Shown in pieces: positions 15,663 to 23,781 of a stretch of DNA of 64,000 nt. The position numbers and the translations under genes are program-made. The notes under the pieces are model-generated. The model was given only the letters and a program-made list of their open reading frames with translations, searched no databases and was not told the origin of the DNA. This DNA is from JABFRG01 sp046351415 (GTDB taxonomy: Bacteria > Myxococcota_A > Polyangia > Polyangiales > Polyangiaceae), in contig JAXLYO010000016.1 of the NCBI GenBank assembly GCA_046351415.1, forward strand, positions 1-64,000, given 5' to 3'. The first letter of the stretch is position 1, and the number at the start of each line of letters is the position of its first letter.

Positions 15663-17108
15663 GTGGCTCCGCCGCGCCCAGAACGCTCCGAGACCCGCTC
15701 CTCACGCACTCCGTGTCCGAGCGAGAACGACATGTTGGCGCTCGTCCGGGGTACTGCGCCTCCCGATACTGCGGCAGACCTCCAACGCCACCTCGACCAG
15801 TGTTCGAGCTGCCAGGAGCTTTGCGCGGTACTCTTCGACGGCACCGCAGTTTCACCCGAACTGCTCGACTCGGGTGCGCGCAGCAGCCGCAGGGGCGCCG
15901 TCATTCTCGAGTCCGGCGCGATGCTCGGAAAGTATTGCATCAAGAGCGTCATCGGCGCGGGCGCCATGGGCATCGTCTACCTTGCGGAAGACCCGAACTT
16001 GCACCGTTCGGTTGCGATCAAAGTGCTCCGTAATCAACGCGAAGAGGCATCCTCTCGGCTCATGCGTGAAGCACAAGCGCTCGCGCGCATATCGCATCCC
16101 AACGTCATCGTGGTTCACGAAGTCGGTACCGTGGCCGACCAAGTGTTCATGGCCATGGAGTTCGTGGAAGGTTGTTCGCTCACAGCGTGGCTCGAATCTT
16201 CGCCGCGATCGACCGCGGAGATCTTGAGCCACTTCGATCAAGCAGGGCGGGGCCTGGTCGTCGCCCACGCAGCAGAGCTCGTGCACCGCGATTTCAAGCC
16301 CGACAACGTTCTCGTGGGCAAGGACGGTCGCGTCCGCGTGGTCGACTTCGGGCTCGCGCGAGAAGACGTGGCCCTCTCGACGTCGACGCAAGCGACCGAG
16401 AGCGACGCCACCGACATCGGCCGCCTGATGACGCTCACCCAGACGGGCGCATTCATCGGCACGCCCGCATACATGGCTCCCGAGCAGTACGAAGGAAAGC
16501 GCGCCGACGCGCGGAGCGATCAGTTCTCTTTTGCGGTCGCTCTCTTCGAGGCGCTCTACGGCCAGCGGCCTTATCGAGGCAACACCCTGAACCAGCTATC
16601 GCTCGCCGTGCGGTCAGGCAACATCTCGATCCCGAAGACCACGCGACGTATTCCCCGGCACGTCGACCGAGCGCTGTTGCGGGCGCTCTCGGTCGACGCG
16701 TCGAATCGTTTCCCGTCGATGGAGTCGATGCTCGATGCACTCGTCGAGAAAAGGGGGAAAGAGACTTCTCCGAAGCGCGCGAAAACCATCGGGCTCGCGC
16801 TGACAGGCCTCCTCTTGGCAGCCTCCGTAGCGGCGTATGGGGTGATCGGCCCGCGCGCGAGCTCGGTCCGAGCGACTGGCGATGCCCGAACATCGGAAGC
16901 GCCGGCGCCTTCAGTCGTTACGACTTCCCTGCCGAGCGCGTCAGCCCTGCCGAGCGCACCCCACGCCTCGGTGCCCGCGTCGACAGCCGTCGTGCCCCTT
17001 CCTTCCGTTCATGCGCCGAAGTCGCCGGCAACCGTGGGCCCGAAGCCGGTCGTGTCTGCCGCAACATCTTCCAAGCCGGGAAGAGACCTGTTCGACACCA
17101 CGCGCTGA
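15663..17108 (+). CDS. Transmembrane Ser/Thr kinase with N-terminal zinc-finger (anti-sigma-like) motif
   Basis: This 481-residue protein starts at GTG 15663. Residues about 20-60 carry H-L-D-Q-C-S-S-C, the H-x3-C-x2-C motif of zinc-binding anti-sigma domains. A full kinase domain follows (about 95-365): GAGAMGIVYLA, VAIKVL, HRDFKPDN, DFGLARED and YMAPEQ. One membrane span (IGLALTGLLLAASVAAYGVIG) and a Ser/Ala/Pro-rich extracytoplasmic tail end the protein. The zinc finger may hold the ECF sigma factor encoded just upstream, with release controlled by kinase activity. That link is inferred from gene order and motif; it is a known kind of arrangement in Myxococcota and Planctomycetes. Confidence 0.88.
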   Translation: MAPPRPERSETRSSRTPCPSENDMLALVRGTAPPDTAADLQRHLDQCSSCQELCAVLFDGTAVSPELLDSGARSSRRGAVILESGAMLGKYCIKSVIGAGAMGIVYLAEDPNLHRSVAIKVLRNQREEASSRLMREAQALARISHPNVIVVHEVGTVADQVFMAMEFVEGCSLTAWLESSPRSTAEILSHFDQAGRGLVVAHAAELVHRDFKPDNVLVGKDGRVRVVDFGLAREDVALSTSTQATESDATDIGRLMTLTQTGAFIGTPAYMAPEQYEGKRADARSDQFSFAVALFEALYGQRPYRGNTLNQLSLAVRSGNISIPKTTRRIPRHVDRALLRALSVDASNRFPSMESMLDALVEKRGKETSPKRAKTIGLALTGLLLAASVAAYGVIGPRASSVRATGDARTSEAPAPSVVTTSLPSASALPSAPHASVPASTAVVPLPSVHAPKSPATVGPKPVVSAATSSKPGRDLFDTTR

Positions 17109-17131
17109 AGGAGCACGCAGACGAGCGCCAG

Positions 17132-18211
17132 CTACGGGCGATGAAAGATTCCGCCGTTCGGCCCCACGACGTACACGTCCGCGGGACCGCTTCCCCATAT
17201 CTTGAACGGCGTCGCGGAATTCGGCTGTCTCGTCCACTTTCCGTCTCCGTCCGAATGGAGAATGTCATTCTGCGTGACGACGAAGATGTCCTTCGGGCCG
17301 CTCCCCCAGATGCCGACGATCGGTTTCGCAATGGCCGTCGAATCGCTGTAGGCCCAGTCTTCTTTGCCCGTCCCATGATGAATGGCCGGGCCATTTCCTT
17401 GAGCGTTTGCTCCGACGACGTAGATGTCACTCGCGGAGCTTCCCCAGATGCCGTGGTGGTGATCGACGCCCGGCGCGCTTTCCGCGGACCATGTGCCGTT
17501 GCCGTTCGACTTGAGAATGACAGCGTGCCCGATGACATAGACGTCGGTTGGACCGGCCCCCCATACGCCTTCGAGCATGCCCACTTCCGTACTCGTCTCC
17601 TTCACCCACGTGCCGTTACCGTTCGAACGCAAGATGGTGCCGCCGGCGCCCACGACATAAACCTCCTGGGCGTTGCGCCCCCACACGGCGGTGAGAAGCT
17701 GGGTCGTGTTGCTCGTCTGCGGTGTCCACACACCATTGCCCGTCGAGTGGAGGATCGTTCCACCGGCCCCGACGGCATAGATGTCGTTCGGACCACTCCC
17801 CCACACCGCGTAGAGGCCTTGTCCCGTGGTGGACAAGCTCGTGGTCCATACGCCGTTTCCGACCGAATGGAGAATGAGGTTCGTGAGTTGGAACTTCCCG
17901 CCGACGATGTACACATCGCTCGAGCTGCTCCCCCAGATGCCTTGGAGTGGTTCGGTCGTGCCGCTCGTCATCGGATTCCATCCGGCGTCGGTGAGGTCCA
18001 CCACCGCGTCCTTGCCGGCATCGCCTTTGGGTGACGTGACGTCGCCCTCGAGTCCCGCATCCGACACCGCGCTTCCGTCCCCGATGCCCCCGCCCGCGTC
18101 CGACGATACCGGAGGCTCACCTGGTTCCGTCCCGAGAAGACCGTTGCACGCAAAGGCGAGCCCGAACAGAAGGGTTCCGGTGAAGCCTTTCCAGCGCCAG
18201 CCTTTCGTCAT
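17132..18211 (-). CDS. Beta-propeller-like repeat lipoprotein
   Basis: This 359-residue protein has a signal peptide and lipobox (LLFGLAFACNG) and an Asp/Gly/Ser-rich linker. After that come about seven repeats of roughly 40 residues with the pattern W-G-S-G-P-x-D-x-Y-x-V-G followed by I-L-H-S-x-G-N-G-x-W. The spacing fits the blades of a beta-propeller. Such proteins are common on myxobacterial cell surfaces, with no known ligand. It is the last of three genes on the minus strand (20105 to 17132), all predicted to be exported. The repeats are well conserved, indicating recent expansion. Confidence 0.78.
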   Translation of the reverse strand: MTKGWRWKGFTGTLLFGLAFACNGLLGTEPGEPPVSSDAGGGIGDGSAVSDAGLEGDVTSPKGDAGKDAVVDLTDAGWNPMTSGTTEPLQGIWGSSSSDVYIVGGKFQLTNLILHSVGNGVWTTSLSTTGQGLYAVWGSGPNDIYAVGAGGTILHSTGNGVWTPQTSNTTQLLTAVWGRNAQEVYVVGAGGTILRSNGNGTWVKETSTEVGMLEGVWGAGPTDVYVIGHAVILKSNGNGTWSAESAPGVDHHHGIWGSSASDIYVVGANAQGNGPAIHHGTGKEDWAYSDSTAIAKPIVGIWGSGPKDIFVVTQNDILHSDGDGKWTRQPNSATPFKIWGSGPADVYVVGPNGGIFHRP

Positions 18212-18245
18212 CGCTCTTCCAACCTTAGCAGATAGCAGAAGAACG

Positions 18246-19175
18246 TCAGGGTGCCTTGGAGTCGGTCACCCACAGAAGGACGCCGAGGGCGAGGAAAGCA
18301 CCCCCTGCGATGAACGTGATGGTCGAAGCCGTGCCCGCGGAGCGCGAGTCGTCGCGCAGCGTTCTTCCGACGTCATCGCATGTATTGCCTGTGCAATGAC
18401 CCGCGTTCGAATCGTCGCGAAGACCTATCGCGCGAATGCCGAAATACGTCCCGAGCCCCGCTCCGAGCACGCCGAGACCGAATGACGACACGATGGCAAG
18501 AGGACGCCACGAACTCGTGGCAGCGCGTGCACTCGGTGTGTTCGGCGCGGACTTGCCGGCTTCGACTCCGGGGCTCGATTCGGGAACGGACTCGCGCGGC
18601 GCTGTGAGGACGGGCACGACGACACGTGAGGTCGCGGGGCACGACACGACGTGGACCTTCGACTCCCAGATCTTCTTGTCGGAATATCGCACCTCGATCA
18701 GGTGATCACCCGCGTCGACGGGAATGGGAATTCCCCATTGCCCCTTGCGGACTTCCGCACCATCACGAAATACGACGATCGTTTCCAACGTTTGTGTGGA
18801 AACGTCGATGGCGACCTTGCAGAGAGCGCTCTCGAGCGAGGCTGCGCGCGCGTTTGCTGTTTGCTCACGATCGCGCTGCCCCGCGAGCTTGCTCGACGCG
18901 GCGACGTCTCGGAAGGCTGCCCACGCGCTTGCCGTACGCCCCGTTTTTTCGTAGCAGTCGCCCAAGTTGAAACGCGTACCGTCACCAGGAGCGAGGCGAA
19001 AGCTTTCTTCGAACATGGGGCACGCTTTCGCGTAGTCTCCCGCCTTCATGGCTTCACGCCCCGCAACGAAGAGTGCCTGAGCCGCAGCTTGATCGTCGGC
19101 GCGCGCGGCTCCTGACAGCGTCACGAGCGTCGTGACGGCCAAGAGCGAACCGACGAGACAGAAACGGCTCCTCAA
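18246..19175 (-). CDS. Exported TPR-like protein with C-terminal membrane segments
   Basis: This 309-residue protein has a cleavable signal peptide (ending SGAARADD). A TPR-like helical pair with AGDYAKACPMFEESFRLAPGDGTRFNLGDCYEKTGR follows, then a PEGA-like beta segment (VFRDGAEVRKGQWGIPIPVDAGDH). It ends with two hydrophobic stretches (LAIVSSFGLGVLGAGLGTYFGI and FIAGGAFLALGVLLWV). This architecture is typical of Polyangiales; its function is unknown, perhaps assembly of an envelope complex. The start is a TTG that immediately follows the TGA of the preceding lipoprotein gene, indicating translational coupling. The order in the operon is 20105-19176, then this gene, then the propeller lipoprotein. 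Confidence 0.75.
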   Translation of the reverse strand: MRSRFCLVGSLLAVTTLVTLSGAARADDQAAAQALFVAGREAMKAGDYAKACPMFEESFRLAPGDGTRFNLGDCYEKTGRTASAWAAFRDVAASSKLAGQRDREQTANARAASLESALCKVAIDVSTQTLETIVVFRDGAEVRKGQWGIPIPVDAGDHLIEVRYSDKKIWESKVHVVSCPATSRVVVPVLTAPRESVPESSPGVEAGKSAPNTPSARAATSSWRPLAIVSSFGLGVLGAGLGTYFGIRAIGLRDDSNAGHCTGNTCDDVGRTLRDDSRSAGTASTITFIAGGAFLALGVLLWVTDSKAP

Positions 19176-20105
19176 TCAAAAGCCTTTCTTCACGTACGGA
19201 TGGAAGCGCTTCGCCGTGAGGGCCGCGCGCCTCGTCTCTGCGGAGGGGACGTCGGGAAAGCGACCGGCAATGACGAGGTCGAAACAGCACGCGAGATTGG
19301 AAAACGCTCGGCTGTCGACACGTTGCGCGTCCGCAAAGCCTGCATCTTGCACTCTTTTGAGGAGCTTCGTCGCTGCTTCTTCGTGGTCGGCGTTCGAGAG
19401 GGGGAATGTGCCGACGACGACGACGTAGGGATTGGCGTCGTGCACCTTCGGGACGGTCTTTTCGGCCAGCGGCCCACGCAAAACGACTTTCGCGTGCGCT
19501 CCCTCCGTTTCCGGAGCCATCGCCTTGTTCACGACCGCAGGCACCCCCACGATACGAAACTCTGGCAAGATGTGCTCTTCGGGACTCGGACCTTTTGCTT
19601 TGCGCGTACGGCCGGTGAAGCGACCGACGACATCCACGTTCGTCCAATCCGGAACGGCGACGGGCTTGCCCGCTTCGTCGAGAAGATCGATCCACTTCAT
19701 GGACACTTCCTCCGAGACCGATTGGATGCAGGGAGGCGGACACGTGCACGAGGGGCCACAATGCCAAACGCGCAGCGAGACGAGTTCCCTCGTCCCCGCC
19801 TTTGCGCGTTGCATGCGGTTGTCCAAGAAGGAGAGTTTCGGATCGTCTCCGACGTCGGCCACGGCCGTGGCCGCAGGCGCCGCATCGTCAGAGGCGGTCG
19901 AAGATGCGGGCGCCGTACCGGTCGCCGAACCCGCAGCCGTAGGAGTTCCCGATGTGGCATTCGAAGTTGCCGTGGGTGCGGCGGCTTCCGTCTGGGGCGT
20001 CGGGGGATCGAGGCGCTCGATGGGGGCTGACTTGCACGCCAAAAAGGAAAGGGTCGACAAGTTGACGAAGGCGGCGACGATTCCAAAGAGAGAGCGGGAA
20101 AGCAC
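19176..20105 (-). CDS. Predicted lipoprotein, function unknown
   Basis: This 309-residue protein has a signal peptide with lipobox LSFLACKS and a long Ala/Thr/Ser/Pro linker. A C-terminal domain (about 95-309) follows, containing the Cys cluster WHCGPSCTCPPPCIQS and a later CC pair. The last part (DANPYVVVVGTFPLSNADHEEAATKLLKRVQDAGFADAQRVDSRAF) resembles SPOR-like sequences in its strand-helix pattern, but I cannot assign it. It is the first gene of a three-gene minus-strand operon. The Cys-x3-C-x-C-x3-C cluster could bind a metal or form disulfides. Confidence 0.68.
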   Translation of the reverse strand: MLSRSLFGIVAAFVNLSTLSFLACKSAPIERLDPPTPQTEAAAPTATSNATSGTPTAAGSATGTAPASSTASDDAAPAATAVADVGDDPKLSFLDNRMQRAKAGTRELVSLRVWHCGPSCTCPPPCIQSVSEEVSMKWIDLLDEAGKPVAVPDWTNVDVVGRFTGRTRKAKGPSPEEHILPEFRIVGVPAVVNKAMAPETEGAHAKVVLRGPLAEKTVPKVHDANPYVVVVGTFPLSNADHEEAATKLLKRVQDAGFADAQRVDSRAFSNLACCFDLVIAGRFPDVPSAETRRAALTAKRFHPYVKKGF

Positions 20106-20170
20106 GCCACGAATGTATCGATTTTCTCGCCAGACATGAAGGGATCGTTGGGTATCATCCGTGGTGGAAC

Positions 20171-20605
20171 ATGAAGCCCGAAGCCATCCTTCAACGCGCT
20201 CGTCAGGTCTACCTCGCGCTTCCCGATGCCCAAGAGGTGCTCAAGTGGGGCTCGCCGCACATGGTCGTCGCAGACAAGATTCTCGGCGGCGCGAGCCTCG
20301 AGAACGGCCGGGTGACGATCAGCATGAAGCTCGAACCCATCCACGCCGTTCGTCGCATCAAATCCGACGACAGGTTCACTTCCGCGAAGTACGTCGGCAA
20401 GCACGGCTGGGTCGTAGTCGACATCACGGATGAGCCAGACTGGAAGGAAGTGGAGGCACTCGTGCGGGAGGGGTATCGGCTCGTCGCCCCCAAATCCTCG
20501 CTCGCGAAACTCGGCGAGAGCTCCACCGAGCCCACCGCGAAGAAGGCCGCACCCAAGAAGGCGCCCACCGCGAAGAAGGCTGCGCCCAAGAAGACGGCGC
20601 GCTAG
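20171..20605 (+). CDS. MmcQ/YjbR-like protein with a histone H1-like Lys/Ala/Pro tail
   Basis: Residues 1-110 match the MmcQ/YjbR fold, a small alpha/beta domain related to double-wing DNA-binding proteins. Visible segments are ARQVYLALPDAQEVLKWGSPHMVVADKIL and KHGWVVVDITDEPDWKEVEALVREGYRLVAPKSSLAKL. The last 25 residues are an almost perfect AAPKKAPTAKKAAPKK repeat, like the tail of histone H1 or of HU-like proteins in Myxococcota and Actinobacteria. The tail suggests nonspecific DNA contact. ATG 20171 is the only sensible start. It is divergent from the lipoprotein operon at 20105. Confidence 0.85.
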   Translation: MKPEAILQRARQVYLALPDAQEVLKWGSPHMVVADKILGGASLENGRVTISMKLEPIHAVRRIKSDDRFTSAKYVGKHGWVVVDITDEPDWKEVEALVREGYRLVAPKSSLAKLGESSTEPTAKKAAPKKAPTAKKAAPKKTAR

Positions 20606-20612
20606 GGACCTT

Positions 20613-20668
20613 AGATGCTAGATGCCGGATGCCAGATGCCAGATGCCAGATGCCAGATGCCAGATGAT
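20613..20668 (+). repeat. Seven-base tandem repeat, about eight copies of AGATGCC
   Basis: Eight consecutive 7-mers occur: AGATGCT, AGATGCC, GGATGCC, four perfect AGATGCC copies, and AGATGAT. The array starts 7 bases after the stop of the MmcQ-like gene and lies upstream of the glycine-zipper gene. Five units are perfect AGATGCC. Such an array is prone to slippage, but it is not inside a reading frame. Confidence 0.9.
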
Positions 20669-20828
20669 TGTGGGACAGCCCACCGCCTCGCGACCGACGG
20701 ACCAAGTCGGGTTCCGAGCGCAGACCTTCGAGGCAGATTGCCCCGCTCCGGACAAAGGAGCCTGCCCAAACGGCACTTCCGGCTTCCAAGCGCCTCGGAT
20801 CCTCTTTCGATGGCCTGAGCACTGGGCT

Positions 20829-20844
20829 CGGCACGGTTGATGCA
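20829..20844 (+). promoter_or_regulatory. Probable sigma-54 promoter of the glycine-zipper gene
   Basis: CGGCACGGTTGATGCA keeps the invariant GG and GC at exact spacing and a perfect GGCACG core, with two mismatches at less conserved positions. The predicted start is near 20855, 53 bases before ATG 20908. Confidence 0.5.
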
Positions 20845-20907
20845 GTGTGTAAGGGCATGAGCCACTCTCCGCCCCTTCCCGCCCATCGCTCGAGCCCTCC
20901 TTTCGTC

Positions 20908-21402
20908 ATGTCTGCGGCGCAACCCGATCGCCGTGGGTCCTCCGCAGGGCCTCCGAGCGCTCCGAGCACCGGCGCAGAAACTGCGGGTGACGCAGCCAAG
21001 GCAGCTTCCGATAGCGCAGAGGTCGATCGCCTCGAGGCCAAGCTCTCGCAGCCCCCTATTGCGCTCGGGGTGGCCGAAACGACCGCCGGAGCAGCCGCAG
21101 GTGCCGCTATCGGCGCTATGGCGGGCCCGATCGGCATGGTCGCCGGCGCGGTCGTCGGCGCAGCAGCAGCAGCCATCGCGTCGAATGCGGCCCAAGAAGC
21201 CGACGAGGAGAAGGCCGCTCACGATCTTGCGCTAGACGAAGAAATTGGCGTCCTCGGCGGCGATATTGGCGCGCCCAACCTCAAGCATCCCCCGGCGCGC
21301 ATCGGGGCGTTCTCGGCAGCGTCTTCCGGCGCAAGCCTCGGCGGTGGCCGCGCACTCGCCGAAGGGCCGATGCCCGCACCCCCGGGCGAAACGAACGACT
21401 GA
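20908..21402 (+). CDS. Glycine-zipper protein
   Basis: This 164-residue protein has a Ser/Ala-rich N-terminus, an acidic helix (EVDRLEAKLSQPPIALGVAE) and a long Gly/Ala membrane-type segment with G-x3-G spacing. The latter (AGAAAGAAIGAMAGPIGMVAGAVVGAAA, residues about 62-90) is typical of glycine-zipper domains that pack in or on membranes. The C-terminal part (EEIGVLGGDIGAPNLKHPPARIGAFSAASSGAS) is conserved in related proteobacterial proteins of unknown function. ATG 20908 was chosen because upstream codons give Arg/Pro-rich low-complexity sequence. The next gene encodes a paralogue; the pair probably arose by duplication. A likely sigma-54 promoter lies 63 bases upstream. Confidence 0.72.
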   Translation: MSAAQPDRRGSSAGPPSAPSTGAETAGDAAKAASDSAEVDRLEAKLSQPPIALGVAETTAGAAAGAAIGAMAGPIGMVAGAVVGAAAAAIASNAAQEADEEKAAHDLALDEEIGVLGGDIGAPNLKHPPARIGAFSAASSGASLGGGRALAEGPMPAPPGETND

Positions 21403-21443
21403 CCCTTCCACGCATTGCGTTGAACGCGAACGCGAGGTGACCC

Positions 21444-22038
21444 ATGAACGCGGAGCACGCGGGACTCTCCCCCACTTTCTACCGTCGGCTCGAAAAGCTC
21501 GAGCTGCCTCGCGAGGTCACGGATGAAGACCTCATCGAGGACGAACCGCCGACCTTGCGGATGCTGACCCGTGACGAGCGCGCGTCGGTCGAGAAGATGG
21601 AGGCGAAGCTCTCGTCCCCCCCCGTAGCCATCGGCGTCGCAGAGACGACGGTTGCGGTGGCTGCGGGTGCGGCGCTCGGTGCGATCGCTGGCCCGATCGG
21701 TGCCCTGGCGGGTGCGTGCGTCGGTTGCGCAACGGGCGCGCTCGCGTTCTTGGCCGCGCAGGAGGGCGAGAAAGAGAAAGCCGACCACGATCGTGTCCTC
21801 GATGCCCCCGCATCCGTTCGACCCGCGCGGCATGCCTCCTGCACCGACTCCGCGGATGACCAGCTCCCCCGTACCGACTGACCTTCCGCCGAGCACAACC
21901 GAACCGCCGATTTCGGAGGACGATACGTCGCCAACCCATCGAATGATCACGGCGATCAGGGACGACCTTTCGGAGGACACCGAAGAACCGAAGGCTGATG
22001 CCCGGGACGTAACCGGGGCAAAAGCGCACGCATCGTGA
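21444..22038 (+). pseudogene. Glycine-zipper paralogue with a probable single-base frameshift
   Basis: The first frame (ATG 21444) encodes LRMLTRDERASVEKMEAKLS, then PPVAIGVAETTVAVAAG and the same glycine-zipper segment as the neighbour. At the C5 run near 21804-21808 it changes to a short unrelated tail ending at 21881. Removing one C continues the frame into a Pro-rich, acidic tail (MPPHPFDPRGMPPAP ... ISEDDTSPTHRMITAIRDDLSEDTEE) that ends at 22038. That continuation has the composition of real coding sequence, giving about 197 residues. A separate overlapping 78-codon gene starting at 21802 is the alternative. Sequencing error in the C run is quite possible. Confidence 0.6.
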
Positions 22039-22147
22039 AGCGAGTGCGGCACTTTTCTACATACCCCCCACGTGCGGGAAGGTTGCTCGATGTCGCGCAT
22101 TGCCGACGGCTCACCCGCGAACACACGAGTTTTCCCATTGGTCTACC

Positions 22148-22915
22148 ATGCTCAAGCACGACTTCTTGACGCATACATCGATCGAGGGCGCGTCCTCGGA
22201 AGGAACGCGTGAACGTAAGGACGTGGGCGGACCGACGATGCGAAGTCGCGTATCGACCGATGCATCGTTCTCGGGCCAGCGCCCCGGCATCCTGCTCTTC
22301 CCAGATGCGCTCGGCCTCGGCGAACACGTGAAAGAGCGCGCCGATCGTCTCGCCAAGCTCGGCTACGTGACCCTCGCTTGTGACTACTACGGAGACGGGA
22401 CGATCTTCGATTCGCTCGATGCTGCGAAGAAGGTCCTCACGGCGCTGAGGGAAGGTACGACGCGCATCCGGTCTCGCGCTCGCAGCGCTCTCGAGGCGTT
22501 CTCCAAGCACGACGAAGTCGACACGACGAAGCTCGTGGCGCTCGGCTACTGTTTTGGAGGCACGATGGCGCTCGAACTCGCGCGCAGTGGGGCGCCCCTG
22601 CGAGGCGTGTGCGGCTTCCACAGTGGGCTCGCAACCAAGTCCCCGGAAGACGCCAGGAACATCCGCGGCAAGGTGCTCGTGTGCATCGGCGCAGACGATC
22701 CCAGCATCACGCCCGAGCAACGCGCGTCCTTCGAAAAGGAAATGCGCGAAGCGCGCGTCGACTGGCAACTGCACCTCTACGGCGGCGTCGTCCACAGTTT
22801 CACCGACCCGAATGCGGCACGGCTCGGGCGTCCCGAATTCGCGCGCTACGACGCCGATGCCGACGACCGCTCCTGGCAAGAACTCGTTCGATTCCTCGAG
22901 GAACTCTTCACCTGA
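22148..22915 (+). CDS. Dienelactone hydrolase family protein
   Basis: This 255-residue alpha/beta hydrolase has the Cys nucleophile in GYCFGG (where serine hydrolases have GxSxG), an Asp in IGADDP and the His in VVHSFTDP, matching the Cys-His-Asp triad of dienelactone hydrolases. The N-terminal part contains GILLFPDALGLGEHVKERADRLAKLGY. Family members hydrolyse dienelactones or other esters and lactones; the substrate here is not evident, and no aromatic-degradation genes are nearby. ATG 22148 is preferred over the longer frame for lack of homology upstream. The next gene starts 13 bases after its stop and is likely cotranscribed. Confidence 0.85.
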   Translation: MLKHDFLTHTSIEGASSEGTRERKDVGGPTMRSRVSTDASFSGQRPGILLFPDALGLGEHVKERADRLAKLGYVTLACDYYGDGTIFDSLDAAKKVLTALREGTTRIRSRARSALEAFSKHDEVDTTKLVALGYCFGGTMALELARSGAPLRGVCGFHSGLATKSPEDARNIRGKVLVCIGADDPSITPEQRASFEKEMREARVDWQLHLYGGVVHSFTDPNAARLGRPEFARYDADADDRSWQELVRFLEELFT

Positions 22916-22928
22916 CCGAAGGCCACGC

Positions 22929-23717
22929 ATGATCCATCTCGATCGATTGCTCGAACGTACCGTGTCGAAGCTTCCCCCAGACCTCGTCGACCAAGTCGTG
23001 GTCTTCGGAGGTGCGCCGATGGTCCTCTGCGACCTCAAGCCCGACGTAGAGCGAGAGCTCGACTTGTTCGGTTCGGCACATGCGTATGATCTTCTCGTCC
23101 GGGCCGGTTTCGAACACCTGAAAGATGCATCGCAGCAAGACCGCGTGATGGTCGCGGAAGACGTAGCGCTCGCGAAGATGTGCTTCGGCGTCCGATACGA
23201 CGAGGTGCATGCCGCGTCTGTGGCAACCCATGGCTCCCACGGACTCCGCGTCGCGGCACTGGAACACGTGTTCGAAGCGAAACTCGCAACGCATCGTGAA
23301 GATCAGCAGGAAGACATCCGTTTGCTTCGCAAGGCCATCGAACCCGATGCGAGGAAGACAGTTCTCTCGTGGCAAGCCGCCGTGCTCGCCCAAGATTTGG
23401 ACCGCACTCTCGCGCTCTCCCACGAGGACATCGAAGTTGGTGGACCGCAGGGAGTCGCACGGGGACACACGCACCTCGGCGTGTGGCTTGCGCGAAGCGG
23501 CATTGCGCTCTCCAACGTTCGCACGTTCCAACAGGGCCCGCGACTCGTCATCGAACAGCAGGCATCGTGGACTCTCGACGACGGGTCCAAAGAGAGCATG
23601 CTCGTCGCCATCGGGTTCAAGGTACTTCGCAGTCGCATCGCCAGCGTCGTGCACTACGGCTCTCTCGACGAAGCGCTGAACGCGCTCGGCCTGCGCAGCG
23701 AACACGAAGTCGTCTGA
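22929..23717 (+). CDS. Nucleotidyltransferase-like domain fused to a SnoaL-like domain
   Basis: This 262-residue protein has two parts. Residues about 1-135 (VVVFGGAPMVLCDLKPDVERELDLF; LEHVFEAKLATHREDQQEDIRLLRKAIE) resemble the small nucleotidyltransferase-like domains with a GG near the N-terminus and a K-x-x-x-x-x-x-x-K/D-D-I-x-x-L helix at the end. Residues about 140-262 (VLSWQAAVLAQDLDRTLALSHEDIEVGGPQGVARG ... SWTLDDGSK) have the SnoaL/NTF2 fold pattern. The Gly-Gly and acidic residues are kept, but the canonical second Asp pair is uncertain, so activity is doubtful. I know of no standard family with this order. It follows the dienelactone hydrolase by 13 bases. Confidence 0.6.
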   Translation: MIHLDRLLERTVSKLPPDLVDQVVVFGGAPMVLCDLKPDVERELDLFGSAHAYDLLVRAGFEHLKDASQQDRVMVAEDVALAKMCFGVRYDEVHAASVATHGSHGLRVAALEHVFEAKLATHREDQQEDIRLLRKAIEPDARKTVLSWQAAVLAQDLDRTLALSHEDIEVGGPQGVARGHTHLGVWLARSGIALSNVRTFQQGPRLVIEQQASWTLDDGSKESMLVAIGFKVLRSRIASVVHYGSLDEALNALGLRSEHEVV

Positions 23718-23753
23718 CACGCGTGGCACGCGCGAGCAGTGTTCTCCCTACAC

Positions 23754-23769
23754 TGGCACACAGCGTGCT
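23754..23769 (+). promoter_or_regulatory. Possible sigma-54 promoter of the topoisomerase IB gene
   Basis: TGGCACACAGCGTGCT has the invariant GG and GC at the exact spacing with one mismatch in the -12 block (GTGCT for TTGCT). The start would lie 2 bases before ATG 23782. That is incompatible with use of the ribosome site AGAGGAG located between promoter and ATG. Confidence 0.4.
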
Positions 23770-23781
23770 TCGTAGAGGAGC

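Noticed and set aside
16172..18034. Open frame of 620 codons over the kinase and propeller lipoprotein
   Set aside because: It runs in a shifted frame through the kinase and antisense through the repeats; composition is Arg-rich and without domains.
20613..20668. Possible CRISPR array
   Set aside because: The units are 7 bases long with no spacers; no cas genes are present.
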